Below are positions 21,245 to 32,060 of a DNA stretch of 64,000 nucleotides, in pieces (the stretch's first letter is position 1; every line of letters starts with the position of its first letter). The translations under genes were made by a program, and so were the position numbers. Source of the stretch: Mesorhabditis belari (lineage: Eukaryota; Nematoda; Chromadorea; Rhabditida; Rhabditidae); contig CAUEEP010000729.1 of the NCBI GenBank assembly GCA_958450365.1, positions 1,142,501 through 1,206,500 of the forward strand. The letters run 5' to 3'. The notes beneath the pieces were generated by a model, which was not told the origin of the DNA, ran no database searches, and saw nothing but the letters and a program-made list of their open reading frames with translations.

Positions 21245-21322
21245 TTCGTCGATTCGGACCCTCGACCTCCCTTACCTCTCGCTTACCAGGCAAACGCTCT
21301 ACCAATGAGCTACATCGACATG
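21245..21322 (-). pseudogene. tRNA-Thr(GGT)-like pseudogene
   Basis: Reverse complement: GTAGCTCATTGGTAGAGC (D-arm), TTTGC-CTGGTAA-GCGAG (anticodon arm, GGT). The variable region is too long and the T-loop reads GGGTCCGAA rather than the usual TTC-type loop. The acceptor pairs poorly. Confidence 0.65.
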
Positions 21323-21737
21323 AATCCCATTGCCGCCAAGGAGCCTTACTGCTTCTTTTCTTCGTTTTGATCCTCAATCGATACGATTTCACCGGTGGTT
21401 GACCTAGTAGAATGCTCAAATGACAAATGTGTCAAGAAATTTCTACAAATTTGTTTGTTTTTGTTCTTTTTTTCGTTGAACAGCTGTTTTGGTTTGATCG
21501 ATCGTTTTTTCGGGAGATTTATCAGCGTTTATCTCTCTCACTTTTTCATCGTTTACTTTGTGTTCAACTGGAACGTAAACGAGATGCGAAAGTTTTGTTT
21601 AAAAACCTTTCAAAGCCAAGCCAAGCCAAGCTTTGATCTGATTTGTTCTTAGCTTTCCTACTTAGCTTTACCCGGTCTTGACGAAGCCTAGGCTTTGAGT
21701 AAGCTGATTTGGCTTTGCAATTTAGTTTACAAAGTGC

Positions 21738-21925
21738 TTAAGAGTCAGTCAGAGTCAGTCAGAGTCAGCCAGAGTCAGTCAGAGTCAGCCAGAGTCAGCC
21801 AGAGTCAGCCAGAGTCAGCCAGAGTCAGCCAGAGTCAGCCAGAGTCAGCCAGAGTCAGTCAGGGTCAGCCAGAATCAGCCAGAGTCAGCCAGAGTCAGTC
21901 AGAGTCAGTCAGAGTCAGCCAGACT
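21738..21925. repeat. 10-bp minisatellite AGAGTCAGCC
   Basis: About 18 copies with C/T variation at position 9. Bases 21926-22300 hold only a CTTATCTAGAG repeat at 22138-22200. Confidence 0.9.
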
Positions 21926-22304
21926 TGGCTCTTCATCTAGTCTAGAATAAAAAGCTTTGCGCTGGCTCATTTACATCCATTTCTATAATCTCTTTAATAC
22001 TTAATCTTATCTTCAAATCTCCTTAACAAATCTTATTCTACAGTACGTCAAACACCTCTTTACACTCATCAAATGAGCTCTCTTTTCCAAAAAAAATACC
22101 CTACAAATCTACAAATCACTCCCGTAGATAGCCTTTTATGAGCTTATATAGAGCTTATCTAGAGCTTATAAAAAGCTTATCTAGATCTTATCTAGAGCTT
22201 AAAAATGATTAAATCTTTATCGAATCAATTGTAAAATGTAAAATGATCTAAACTTTTATTTCTTTTTCATGCTTTATTTAGTGTTTTCTTTATTATTATT
22301 ATAC

Positions 22305-22855
22305 AGGATAATCAGAAATATCCAATCGTCCTTTCTAGACTCAAATTTCTGTTTTTGTAGACGAAAACGATTAATTTCTTTTTAAAATACGAAAATTCAT
22401 ATCATTTTCTTTATTTATTAAAGATTTCATGATCATAGAATGAATAGAAAATTTTTTATGAATCCTTAAAAATAGTTAGTCAAAAAAAAACCAGTCAAAT
22501 TTAGATTTTTTTTAAAAAAACCCAATAAGATAATGTTTTTTTGTAGTTTTTTTTTCTAAAAGTTAAGTTTTTGTTGTGTTTAAGTAGGTTTCGTTCAAAA
22601 AAAATATGATTTTCGATAAGATTATCGATAAAAACCCCTATAAAAAACCCCATTTCAATTGAAGCTCGTTATTTTTTCTGCAGCCATTTTTAAGCATTCA
22701 TAAAAAATTATTTATCGATGCTTTGATCATGAAATCTTAAAAATATACAGAAAATGATGTTTATTTTCATTTTAAAAAAAGAAATTAATCGTTTTCGTCT
22801 AGAAAAAACAGAAATATGAGTCTAGAAAAAAAAGGATGGGGGATTTCTGGTCACT
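22305..22855. mobile_element. Foldback/MITE of about 550 bp
   Basis: 22318-22445 and 22722-22830 are reverse complements (TTTCTAGACTCAAATTTCTG against its complement; GACGAAAACGATTAATTTC). The outer string CAGAAAT.CC is also shared. Very AT-rich core, no coding. Confidence 0.65.
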
Positions 22856-22974
22856 CTATTTGAAAATGTAATGTAAAATGCTAAAATATGCTAAAAAGAT
22901 CTTAAAATTAGGAAAAAAGTATAAACTTATTGCAACTAGTTAAGAAAAACGTAAAAAAAGAGTTTAGTATTAGT

Positions 22975-23720
22975 GTTTGCGGGTTCAACAATGTAATGGC
23001 GGAAAAGGGAGGGTTACGGTATTGGTCTGTCTGTCTGTTCTGTTTTCCGTGAATCAATTTACAATTACCGTAAATACTGTAATAGTACCCCTCCCCCCTC
23101 GTACAGTCGCGTAGTCGCAAGTATTTCATTATTTCATTTTTTTCAAAACGCCCGTACTTTCAAAAAATGTGTCTTTGATGGCATAAAATAGCCCTGAATT
23201 TCAGCTATTTTTTGATACCTAAGCGCGCATTGTAGCATAAACCAATGTCGAGAAAAACGCGTCCAAAGCTAGACTACGCAACACTCCGCACCGTCATTAT
23301 CGGTGTGGGGTACTATTACAATATTTACGGTAATTGACAGTATTTACGGTAGGTTAAATTATTCCTCGCGTTAACTATCAAAATTAATATCTACTATGTA
23401 AAAGAAATGTCAATCGAACTATCGGAAAAGAATTAGGGGAAATGAAATGGCGGAAAAGGGAGGGTTACAGTATCTGTCTGTCTGTCTTTCTGTTTTCCGT
23501 GAATCAATTTGCAATTAGGTTAAATTATTTCTTGAATTAACTATCAAAATTAACATCTATATAAAAGAAATGCCAATAGAAACTATCGAAAAAGAATTAG
23601 CGCGCAAAAAAGAGGAAATGAAATGGCGGAAAAGGCGAGGGAGGGGGGGGAGGCTACGGTATCTGTCTGTCTTTCTGTCTGTCTTTCTGTCTGTCTTTCT
23701 GTCGGTCTTTCTGTCGGTCT
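22975..23720. repeat. Inverted copy of the 4.8-5.6 kb R1 + MITE block
   Basis: Reading this block in reverse complement reproduces 5160-5600 nearly base for base, including the R1 core. The two blocks lie 18 kb apart in opposite orientation, so this is a duplicated composite unit. Confidence 0.8.
23066..23332. mobile_element. 267-bp MITE with TACCGTAAAT ends, second copy
   Basis: Same length and ends as 5325-5591, inverted. Both copies sit inside an R1 repeat. Confidence 0.8.
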
Positions 23721-23876
23721 TTCTGTCGGTCTTTCTGTCGGTCTTTCTGTCGGTCTTTCTGTCGGTCTTTCTGTCGGTCTTTCTGTCGGTCTTTCTGTCG
23801 GTCTTTCTGTCGGTCTTTCTGTCGGTCTTTCTGTCGGTCTTTCTGTCGGTCTTTCTGTCGGTCTTTCTGTCGGTGT
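23665..23876. repeat. 12-bp array GTCGGTCTTTCT, about 17 copies
   Basis: Perfect GTCGGTCTTTCT repeats preceded by GTCTGTCTTTCT. Because 12 is a multiple of three, all six frames are open; these ORFs are not genes. Confidence 0.95.
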
Positions 23877-23883
23877 GCTGAGG

Positions 23884-24080
23884 AACCATATTGAAACCAT
23901 ATTGAAACCATATTGAAACCATATTGGAACCATATTGGAACCAAATTGGAACCAAATTGGAACCAAATTGGAACCATATTCCTGGAAGGAACCTATTGGA
24001 ACCATATTGGACCCATCTTGGAACCATATTGGAACCATTTTGAAACCATATTCCTGGAAGGAACCTATTGGAACCATAGA
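23884..24080. repeat. 11-bp CCATATTGGAA minisatellite
   Basis: About 16 units, with a longer 58-bp duplication around TTCCTGGAAGGAACC (23980, 24050). Confidence 0.9.
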
Positions 24081-24371
24081 ATCCATTTCAAATCCATTAA
24101 CATGCCGTAAATACTCTAATCGAACGCCAAAATGCCAATCGTACAGTTGCTTAGTCTAACTTTAAAACTCCCATACTTCTCGCTGCTTTAAGCTACAATG
24201 TGCTTTATAAAGTCAAAAGATAGCCCTTGAAATCTAGTATTTTTGATACCAAAAGAGTTCGGCAAAATCTAGAGGCTGAGAAAGAAAATATTTTCTAAAA
24301 AGAAGTTAAACCAGGCGATTGTAGGAGTCGGTGGCGTTTTATTAGAGAGTTTTATTTCAAATTTTCAGCTT

Positions 24372-27300
24372 ATGAGCGATTCGAGTAAAAAGGAGATCAC
24401 TGATTTGCACACGAGGATTCAAAAGTTGAAAGAAGATCTTCAAACGAGCAAGAGTGCAAAAATGAATGCTGAACAAGGGAATGCGAAAAGGGAAAAGATC
24501 ACGAAGATGAGTGCAGAGGTGAGAAAATCAGAGAAGTATAGATAGAAATTATTTGGCTATTTAGAATTCTATAGTAATCAAGTTAGAAACGAGAGGATTG
24601 TTAGGGAAAGAGCTGATCAGACTAAAGACATTATTTAACTCCTTTTCTAGCTCTTTTCATCAGTAATCTTTTAAAAATATGATTAAAAAGATGAAGAAAA
24701 AAAAGGCTGAATTAGAATCGATTTCTCAATAGAATCAAATTTTAAGCATTTTAAGCATAATAAGCTAATAAATTAGCTAATAAGCTAGCTAATAAGCTAG
24801 CTAGTAAGCTAATAAATTAGCTAAATAAGTGCCCGGGTTTATCGAAAAGTTTAGAGCTGTTTAGAGCTGTTTAGAGCAATTTGGCGAGTTCTAACTGATA
24901 AAATGAATATTCGCCAATCGATTCTCCGACCTCGAAAACCCCTGAGTACAAATTTACATCGAAATATCTTCTTTTTAAGCAATCTAAAAAGCATAAGAAA
25001 GAATCATTAAGTGTTCTTTGTGCGTTCTTCGTCCTACCTTGTAATCACTCTCTTTCTGGCACATTGTCTTGATAGATAGGTCTCGAGAAGCCGGCTCCCT
25101 TCGAATCATTATCGAGTTTGTCCAGTGCCCGTTATGCTTTAAAAGAGCCCTCCCCCAGTTGAGCCCATTTTCCGGTAATCGCTCGCTCTCTGGCACACCT
25201 TTCAGATAGATTAGGCCCCAAAAAGTCTCCGACGGTACATGACGGAGTTCTTTGTTCGAGCCCACAATCGCTTTCCATCTGGCTCCTTAGCTATAAGAGG
25301 CCCCTACGCGGAGAGGCTCTCAAAGCAGCGATGGTCTAGGGGATAGCGTGCTAGACTCTAAAACGAATGCCCTCTCTTCTCACGGGTTCGATTCCGCTTG
25401 CCGCCATCTCGCCGACCGCGAGCTTTTGCTTTAAGCTTTCGTCAAGCTTAAAGCAAGCTTTCGTCACCCATCAGCAACTGCAGCTGTAGCCTAGTGGTAG
25501 AGTGCTCGCATACGAGTCCGTTCCTCCCAAGTTCGGATCCTTTTCCTTCTTCTTTTACCAGCTTCACCCATTTTCTTTGCGTCACCTCAAATCACATCAT
25601 TTTTGGGATCAATTTCTGCTTTAAATTTTGTCTATATTTCTTCTAGATCCTGTTAAAAAAAGAGAATTTGGTTTTCGATCTGAATTCAGTGAGAATTCAG
25701 GAGAATCGATTCCAATTCAGATCCATTCTTCAAAATATTAAAAGCTTTACAAATGCTCTACTTCTAGGTGGTCGACTCAAATCCTTACAGCCGTTTGATG
25801 GCTTTAAAACGAATGGGAATTGTTGATGATTATGAGAGAATTCGAGAGAAAACCATTATTGTTGTCGGAGTTGGAGGTGGCCAAAAAAGAAAATGGGTAA
25901 AATTAATCGAATCAATCTAAATTCAGGTGTTGGTAGTATTGTCGCTGATATGTTGACGAGATGCGGCGCTGGGAAATTGATTCTTTTCGATTATGATAAG
26001 GTTAAGCTCACTTTTTGTACTTTGTGCTCACCTTTAAACGCCCTTTTCTAGTGCACTGATGTTCGGCTTTTCAGGTAGAATTAGCCAACATGAATCGCCT
26101 TTTCTATCAACCGCATCAAAGTGGCTTGTCGAAAGTGGAAGCGGCTAAGGACACATTAATGTAAGTGGAAGGGAATGCTTATAAAGTTGATAAAGTGGGG
26201 ACAATGAGTTAAAATAAGTCCCGTCAATAGATTCTACGACCCTGAAAACCCTAGGGTACAAATTTTAAGCATTAAATCTCATTTGGGAATCATTTACAGA
26301 GCAAAAGAAAGAAAAATGATTGTGGCGAGGTGAGCTTTGTGTGCGGCCATAATCGCACTTCATCTGGCACACGGTCCCGATAGATAGGCGCTTTGAGGAG
26401 GGCATCGAAAACAAATTGTCATCGTCCAAACAATCGTCATCGGCCAAACAATCGTCATCGGCCAAAAATCGTCGTCACCCAGACATTCGTCGTCACCTAG
26501 ACATTCGTGGTCGACCAACAATCGTGATCGCCTAACAATCCTGATCGCCCAAACGATCCTCGCCGCCCAAACGATCGTCGTCGCCCAACAATCCTGATCG
26601 CCCAGACAATCATCATCGGCCAGACAATCATCGTTGCTCACACATTCTCAGACAGACATTGAATCTCATTTGGGAATCATTTACAGAACCAAGAAAAAGA
26701 TCGTAAACTGCGAGGTGTTCTTTGTGTGCGCGCACAATCGCACTCCATCTGGCACACAGCCCCTATAGGGCTTTGAGAACGTCGCCCAAAACAAATCGTC
26801 ATCGCGCAAACAATCGTCGCCGCCTAAACAATTGCCGTCTAATAAGTCACCAGAAATACCGTACCCCAAACAATGTCGTGCTCTCACGCGTATAAAAGGA
26901 CACCCGTTTCCCCATTTAGCTAAGCCTCATTTTTCTTGTTTTCTCAAAATTTGGTTCTTTTTTTAGAAATACTTCCACAATTTTTATCAAAATGATTCCT
27001 TGGAGTTGCCTCAATCTTCGAATCCTCTAATTTCCCCTAAATCTCTATTTCTGCTAAAAAAACAGAACTCATCAATTTAAAAGCCAACTTTTTTCCAGAC
27101 ATATCAATCCCGATGTCGAGTTCGAAACTCACAACATGAACATCACCACCATGGAAAACTTTAATAAATTTGTGGATCGGATAAGGTAAAGAATTTTTGG
27201 TTTACTGGATTTGGTTCACTGGATTTGGTTGACTGGATTTAGTTGACTGAATTTGGTTGACTGAATTTGGTTGCCTGAATTTGGTTTACTGAATTTGGTT

Positions 27301-30300
27301 GACTGGATTTGGTTGCCTGAATTTGGTTGACTGAATTTGGTTGACTGGATTTAGTTGACTGGATTTGGTTGCCTGAATTTGGTTGACTGAATTTAGTTGA
27401 CTAGATTTGGTTGACTGAATTTGGTTGACTGGATTTGGTTGATTGGATTTGGTTGACTGGATTTGGTTGACTGAATTTGGTTGACTGGATTTGGTTGACT
27501 GGATTTGGTTGACTGGATTTGGTTGACTTTTTTGAATTTTGAAATTTGTAAACGCATTTTTTCCGGCTTCATATAGTCAAAGTTAAGGCACGGTTCTTTA
27601 ACTGGTGGAAAAGTGGATCTTGTGCTTTCGTGTGTTGACAATTTTGAAGCAAGAATGACAATAAATACGGTAAGATGATTTGAAATTTAAATTAATTTAA
27701 TAATTTAAATAATTTAATAATTTAAATAATTTAATAATTTAAATAATTTAAATAATTTAATAATTTAAATTAATTTAATAATTTAAATTAATTTAATAAT
27801 TTAAAAGCTACTCAAGAATTTATAACGATGAATGAAAAAGGTTTAAGGCTTGCAACGAGGAGATGCAAATCTGGATGGAGTCGGGGGTGAGCGAGAACGC
27901 CGTCTCCGGGCACATTCAATTCATCGAACCGGGACGAACGGCTTGTTTTGCGGCGAGTTTTTTGGAAGATTATAGCTACCGTCGTGCCGTAGTACATATT
28001 ATTAAAGCTTTAACTCAGAAATGAAGCTGGAGAAGCTGAACAGCTGGGCTGGAGAAGCTGGACAGCTGGACAAGAGAAGACAAGAGAAGTCCTTGAGGTC
28101 GGCATCTGGGATTGAGCTGAGACCAAATGGAAGTTATATACATATCAGCATGGATGATTCTATAAGATCCATTTGATCTCAGCTCAATCCCAGACTGAAG
28201 GACTTCCCTTGTCAGCTCGATCCCATATCGAATTTGGGTTCTTTATAAGTATGAATTTGGGTTCTTTATATACTTCCAACTACCAAAGTCCTAGCTAGAG
28301 TAAAGTCGGCAATAAAATAACAATTCGAATCAAAGTAATCTCAGATTTCAAATCCCTCAAATAACAAATCAAATTTCAGTGCTTACCTCCACTAGTCGTT
28401 GCGATGAATATCGATGAAAAGACGCTGAAAAGAGACGGTGTTTGCGCGGCGTCTTTGCCGACAACGATGGCCGTCGTAGCTGGTTTCCTCGTGCAGAACA
28501 CGTTAAAGTGAGGAAATTCTTGTTTTCTACTTTTTAGATACGATTTATTCTAGATATCTACTGAAATTTGGCGAGGTTTCGATGTATGTCGGGTACAATG
28601 CTTTAAACGACTTTTTCCCGAAAGAGGTAGCAGGGTGGGTTTTGTCAAAAGCTATAGGAAATCTAGCTGGACAGCTGGGCTGGAGAAGCTGGACAGCCGG
28701 GAGCTGGACAGCCGGGAGCTGGACAGCCGGGAGCTGGACAGCCGGGAGCTGGACAGCCGGGAGCTGGACAGCCGGGAGCTGGACAGCCGGGAGCTGGACA
28801 GCCGGGAGCTGGACAGCCGGGAGCTGGACAGCCGGGAGCTGGACAGCCGGGAGCTGGACAGCCGGGAGCTGGACAGCCGGGAGCTGGACAGCCGGGAGCT
28901 GGACAGCCGGGAGCTGGACAGCCGGGAGCTGGACAGCCGGGAGCTGGACAGCCGGGAGCTGGACAGCTCCCAGTTACAGTGGACTTTGGCTACTGGCTTC
29001 TGGCTTTATTTTTACAAGATCAAATTCATTTTACAGTCAATGCTCGCCAATCCGGAATGTGATGATAAATACTGCAGAAAACGGCAAAAGGAGTACAAAG
29101 TACTTTAGTTTCTTGAAAGAATTTTGAGATTTTTGGTTTCAGGAACGAATTGCTAATGAGAAAGTCGTGGAAAAAGAGATTGTAATTGAAAGCGATCAGA
29201 TCACGCATGAGGATAATGATTGGGGAATCGAGTTGGTTGAGGAAAGTGCGGTGAGTGGGGAGCTTCAAATGATACTAAGCCTAACAAAATGGGCAGAAGG
29301 AATGGGCAGAAGTGAGTGGAGAACAATGCGATTTGTTTAGAGCTAAAATTAGAGAACAATGTGATTTGACTTTGAGAGTTTTCTCGATTCTCTCGAGTTT
29401 TCTCTCGATTCTCTTAGGATTTCTGATAAGAGAATGGTCAGAAGTGGTCAGAAGAGAATGGTCAGAAGTGATCAGAAGTCAGAAGAAATTTTGGCACCTA
29501 AATGAAGTGGAAAGACAAGTCGAATACGGTGATCACGATGGTGTTTTCGGATTTTCAAAAGAAGGCATAGTTTTCGAGAAAAACGCGTTCTAAGTTTGGG
29601 CTCTTGAGAAACGGTTGCGCGAGGTTAAGTAACCTCCGCTGCTCTCCTTTCCCAGCACCCCAACGATCTAGTGGATAGTAAGGACGTCTACTAAACCCAT
29701 ACCAAACCCATACTAAACCCATTTTTGCCATAGGTTCGAATCCCGGTTTGATCCAAGAAAGGGAAAGAACTCAAATGGAGGGGGCGCTCGTTTTTAAAAG
29801 ACCACGGGTACCAGCCCAGCTGTCCAGGTTAGAGAACTCGAAAATGAACTTAACCAAGGAGACTTTTTGGGACCTATCTATCAGAAGGGTGTGCCAGAGA
29901 GCGAGCGATTACCGAATAAATTTGTCTCCAAGGGTTTTCGAGGTCGGAGAATCGATTGGAGATATTCATTTTATGAATTTTGATATCATTTGAAAGCCCG
30001 AATGCCCTTTTGTCCTTTTTCGAGCCATACTTTACTATTCCAATATAATTTGGGCCAAAAAAACAAGGAAAATTGTCCGAAGAGGGAATCGCAATCGGAC
30101 TTCCTTGGACCCGTAGTCATCAACTTTCGCAATGCACCACGTCACTGATTTGATTCATTGCGGGGAAAGCACTCAAAGGGGGCGCTGGTTGGAAGGGGCG
30201 CAGGTTTTGGAAGGGGCGCAGGCGCGGGACCAAGGGTACCAGGCGATGTAGAAAGCTCGAAAATGCGCCTAACTAAAGAGACTTTTCTGGACCTATCTTC

Positions 30301-31279
30301 TGGACCTACAGAATCAGGGTATGCCAGAAAGCGAGCGATTACACGGGCGCTCAAAGAACACTCAGCGATTCTCTTCTTTTCCTTTGTAAATAGCTTAAAA
30401 AGAAGATATTTTCGTGTAAATTTGTACCCAAGGGTTTTCGAGGTCGGTGAATCGATTGGAGATCATCATTTTATTGAATCAATTTAGCCCGAGATAAAAC
30501 AAGAGACGCGTAAAGTGGCTGAAGGTCTACAACTTCTCTATGATCCTGTAAAGCATGTAGAGGTAAAGAAAACGAATATTTGCAATTCATATCTGTTTAT
30601 TTTCAAGCTCTTTGCAAACATACGCTTTCTAGTGCACTGAAATAACTCTATTTGATTCAAAAAACGATAATAATTTGGTAAATTTATAAAAAACAGTCTG
30701 AATTTGGTTGCAAGGGGGGACTTGAGGCGTTTAGTGCACTAGAAGGGGTTTGTTTACAAGTTTTAAGCACAAATTGAAGCACAAATTGGAGCACAAATTG
30801 GAGCACAAATTGGACTATACTGAAGGGATTTTGAGGGAAATTAATAGAGAGTTTACTAGGCTTTTGTAGGCCTTTGTAGGCCTTTGTAGGCCTTTTTAGG
30901 CCTTTGTAGGCCTTTGTAGGCCTTTGTGGGCCTTTGTAGGCTTTTGAAGGCTTTTGTAGGACTTTGTAGGCCTTTGTAAGCCTTTGTAGGCCCTTGTAGG
31001 CCTTTGTAGGCCTTTGTAGGCCCTTGTAGGCCTTTGTAGGCCTTTATAGGCCTTTGTAAGCCTTTGTAGGCCCTTGTAGGCCTTTGTAGGCCTTTGTAGG
31101 CTCTTGAAGGCTTTTCTGGGCCTTTGTAGGCCTTTGTAGGCTTTGAAATAGCTTTGAAATCTCTTTTGAAATCTTCAAATCTTGAAATTCGAGAAATCTA
31201 GATGGAAAGCGCTGAAACCTCGTCCCCAGCCATCGATTTGAGCTCTTTGATGGCTCAATTAAAGGAAATGAACAAATAA
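24372..31279 (+). CDS. uba-5: UBA5, UFM1-activating E1 enzyme
   Basis: Thirteen exons: 24372-24518, 25768-25876, 25927-26000, 26075-26160, 27099-27185, 27588-27669, 27848-27952, 28380-28507, 28554-28626, 29037-29099, 29143-29250, 30488-30562, 31202-31279. All phases agree and give 404 codons, the usual UBA5 length. UBA5 adenylates UFM1 with ATP, forms a thioester and passes UFM1 to UFC1 (cytoplasmic, ER-linked ufmylation). Seen: nucleotide-binding [34 protein letters not shown], the catalytic Cys in [10 protein letters not shown], zinc cysteines in ACFAC and CDDKYC, the acidic [11 protein letters not shown] interaction segment and a helical tail ending [18 protein letters not shown] lies 3 nt before the ATG. 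Exon 7 appears to use a GC donor (GCG/GCGAGT). The exon 6 acceptor (TTAAG) is weak and chosen by frame. Confidence 0.93.
24895..25295 (-). repeat. SINE-like family A copy in uba-5 intron 1
   Basis: In reverse complement it contains the family A tail (GGTTTTCGAGGTCGGAGAAT) and body (GTGCCAGAAAGAGAGTGATT; GGTGTGCCAGAGAGCGAGCG). It carries two body modules in tandem. Confidence 0.7.
25322..25408 (+). pseudogene. tRNA-like sequence with long variable arm
   Basis: GCAGCGATGGTCTAGGGGATAG (A-box) and CGGGTTCGATTCCGC (B-box) about 45 bp apart, ending TTGCCGCCA. The anticodon stem does not form cleanly. Inside uba-5 intron 1. Confidence 0.5.
25480..25548 (+). pseudogene. tRNA-like sequence
   Basis: GTAGCCTAGTGGTAGAGTG (A-box) and AAGTTCGGATCC (decayed B-box). 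Acceptor ends do not pair. Confidence 0.45.
26398..26645. repeat. CAATCGTCATCGGCCAAA array in uba-5 intron 4
   Basis: About thirteen diverged 18-bp units. Next to it, two copies of a CATTTGGGAATCATTTACAG segment (26280, 26668) each with a family A fragment: a larger local duplication. Confidence 0.8.
27195..27530. repeat. 15-bp minisatellite in uba-5 intron 5
   Basis: About 22 copies of GGATTTGGTTGACTG with GAATTTGGTTGACTG variants, between the 27185 donor and the 27588 acceptor. Confidence 0.92.
27685..27805. repeat. AATTTAAATAATTTAAT repeat in uba-5 intron 6
   Basis: AT-only palindromic units; fills nearly the whole intron. Confidence 0.9.
28676..28970. repeat. 15-bp minisatellite AGCTGGACAGCCGGG in uba-5 intron 9
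   Basis: About 19 nearly perfect copies. Length is a multiple of three, so a repeat protein (SWTAG or ELDSR) could be read, but UBA5 homology requires this to be intron. A related AGCTGGACAGCTGG string is in intron 7 (28030-28070). Confidence 0.93.
29640..29995 (+). repeat. SINE-like family A copy in uba-5 intron 11, with tRNA-like head
   Basis: tRNA-like head 29660-29745 (AACGATCTAGTGGATAG; GGTTCGAATCCCGG) interrupted by a CTAAACCCATAC triplication. Then GTGTGCCAGAGAGCGAGCGA and GGGTTTTCGAGGTCGGAGAA. Confidence 0.65.
30085..30487 (+). repeat. SINE-like family A copy in uba-5 intron 11
   Basis: Minus-oriented tRNA-like head 30085-30155, body with GTATGCCAGAAAGCGAGCGA, tail GCTTAAAAAGAAGATATTTT and GGGTTTTCGAGGTCGG. 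The 3' end of the SINE abuts the acceptor of exon 12 (30488). Confidence 0.7.
30843..31145. repeat. 10-bp minisatellite TAGGCCTTTG in uba-5 intron 12
   Basis: About 29 copies with minor variants. Confidence 0.93.
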
Positions 31280-31280
31280 A
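31275..31280 (+). terminator. AATAAA polyadenylation signal overlapping the uba-5 stop codon
   Basis: The stop codon TAA at 31277-31279 lies inside AATAAA, implying a very short 3' UTR. T-rich sequence follows. Another signal further down is possible. Confidence 0.5.
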
Positions 31281-32060
31281 TGTGTTATTTATTTAATTTT
31301 TAACTGTATTCTTTCGTTTTTAACTCTATTTTTTTAAGAAAATATTTATTTTAATCGTTTTTTTTTTTGGGTTTTTGTGTTTTTAAATTATTTATTCTTA
31401 TCTTTGTACCCGCTTTTTATGTAAAAAGAGATCGATTATTTAAATAAAAAAAAAAGAAAAACTAGACAAAGAAAAGAGGTAGACGGAGAAATACTGCATT
31501 TTTTGAGTGCGAATCGAATCGAATCCAATCGAATGCGAATCCAATCCAAAAAAAATGAGCTGCACTTTGTGCCCGTGGAAACGCACGACTCTTGGCATAC
31601 CTTTTAAGCTGCTTCTGCTTCCATGAGGATGCCAGAAAAGGCTGCATTTAAGCGAGCAACAAAGTACTGAATGAGAGGCTAGAAGACGTGCGTTTATGCG
31701 CGCCAAACGAAAGCCAAACGAAAGCCAAATAGCTTGCCTAGCTTGCCAAATAGCTTGCCAAATAGCTTGCGTTTACAACCTCCAAACGAATGCCAAATAG
31801 CTTGCGTTTGAGAGAGCACAAAGTACAGCTCATTTTCTATCTTTTAACAAATATGTACAATCTAGAAAAACGTTAGAAAAGCGATGAAAAGAAATATTGA
31901 GAAATATTGAGAAATTTGAAGAAATCGACGAAACCCGGACACAATCATTCCACAAAAATGGGATCTCTTGCGGTTTTTCTGAAATAAATCATTGTTTTAT
32001 GGGATCTCGAGGGGTTTTTCTGAAACAAATCATTGTTTTCCGTGTACTTTATGTCAGAAA
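31281..32060. other. Intergenic sequence downstream of uba-5
   Basis: GCCAAATAGCTTGC repeat at 31715-31815 and a 37-bp duplication around TTTTTCTGAAA.AAATCATTG (31973, 32015). No gene recognised. Confidence 0.5.

Noticed and set aside
21395..21652. Plus ORF with hydrophobic stretches (FLFFFSLNSCFGL)
   Set aside because: T-rich composition, no conserved motif or splice sites.
23557..24086. Long ORFs with TERP/DRK or SVGL repeats
   Set aside because: A 12-bp microsatellite stays open in all six frames; the sequence is an R1 dispersed repeat.
24140..24320. uba-5 promoter elements
   Set aside because: No clear TATA box or initiator next to the first exon; trans-splicing hides the transcription start.
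28582..29127. 181-codon plus-strand ORF with SWTAG repeats
   Set aside because: It overlaps uba-5 exon 9 and then runs through the 15-bp intron 9 minisatellite. UBA5 homology demands splicing from 28626 to 29037.
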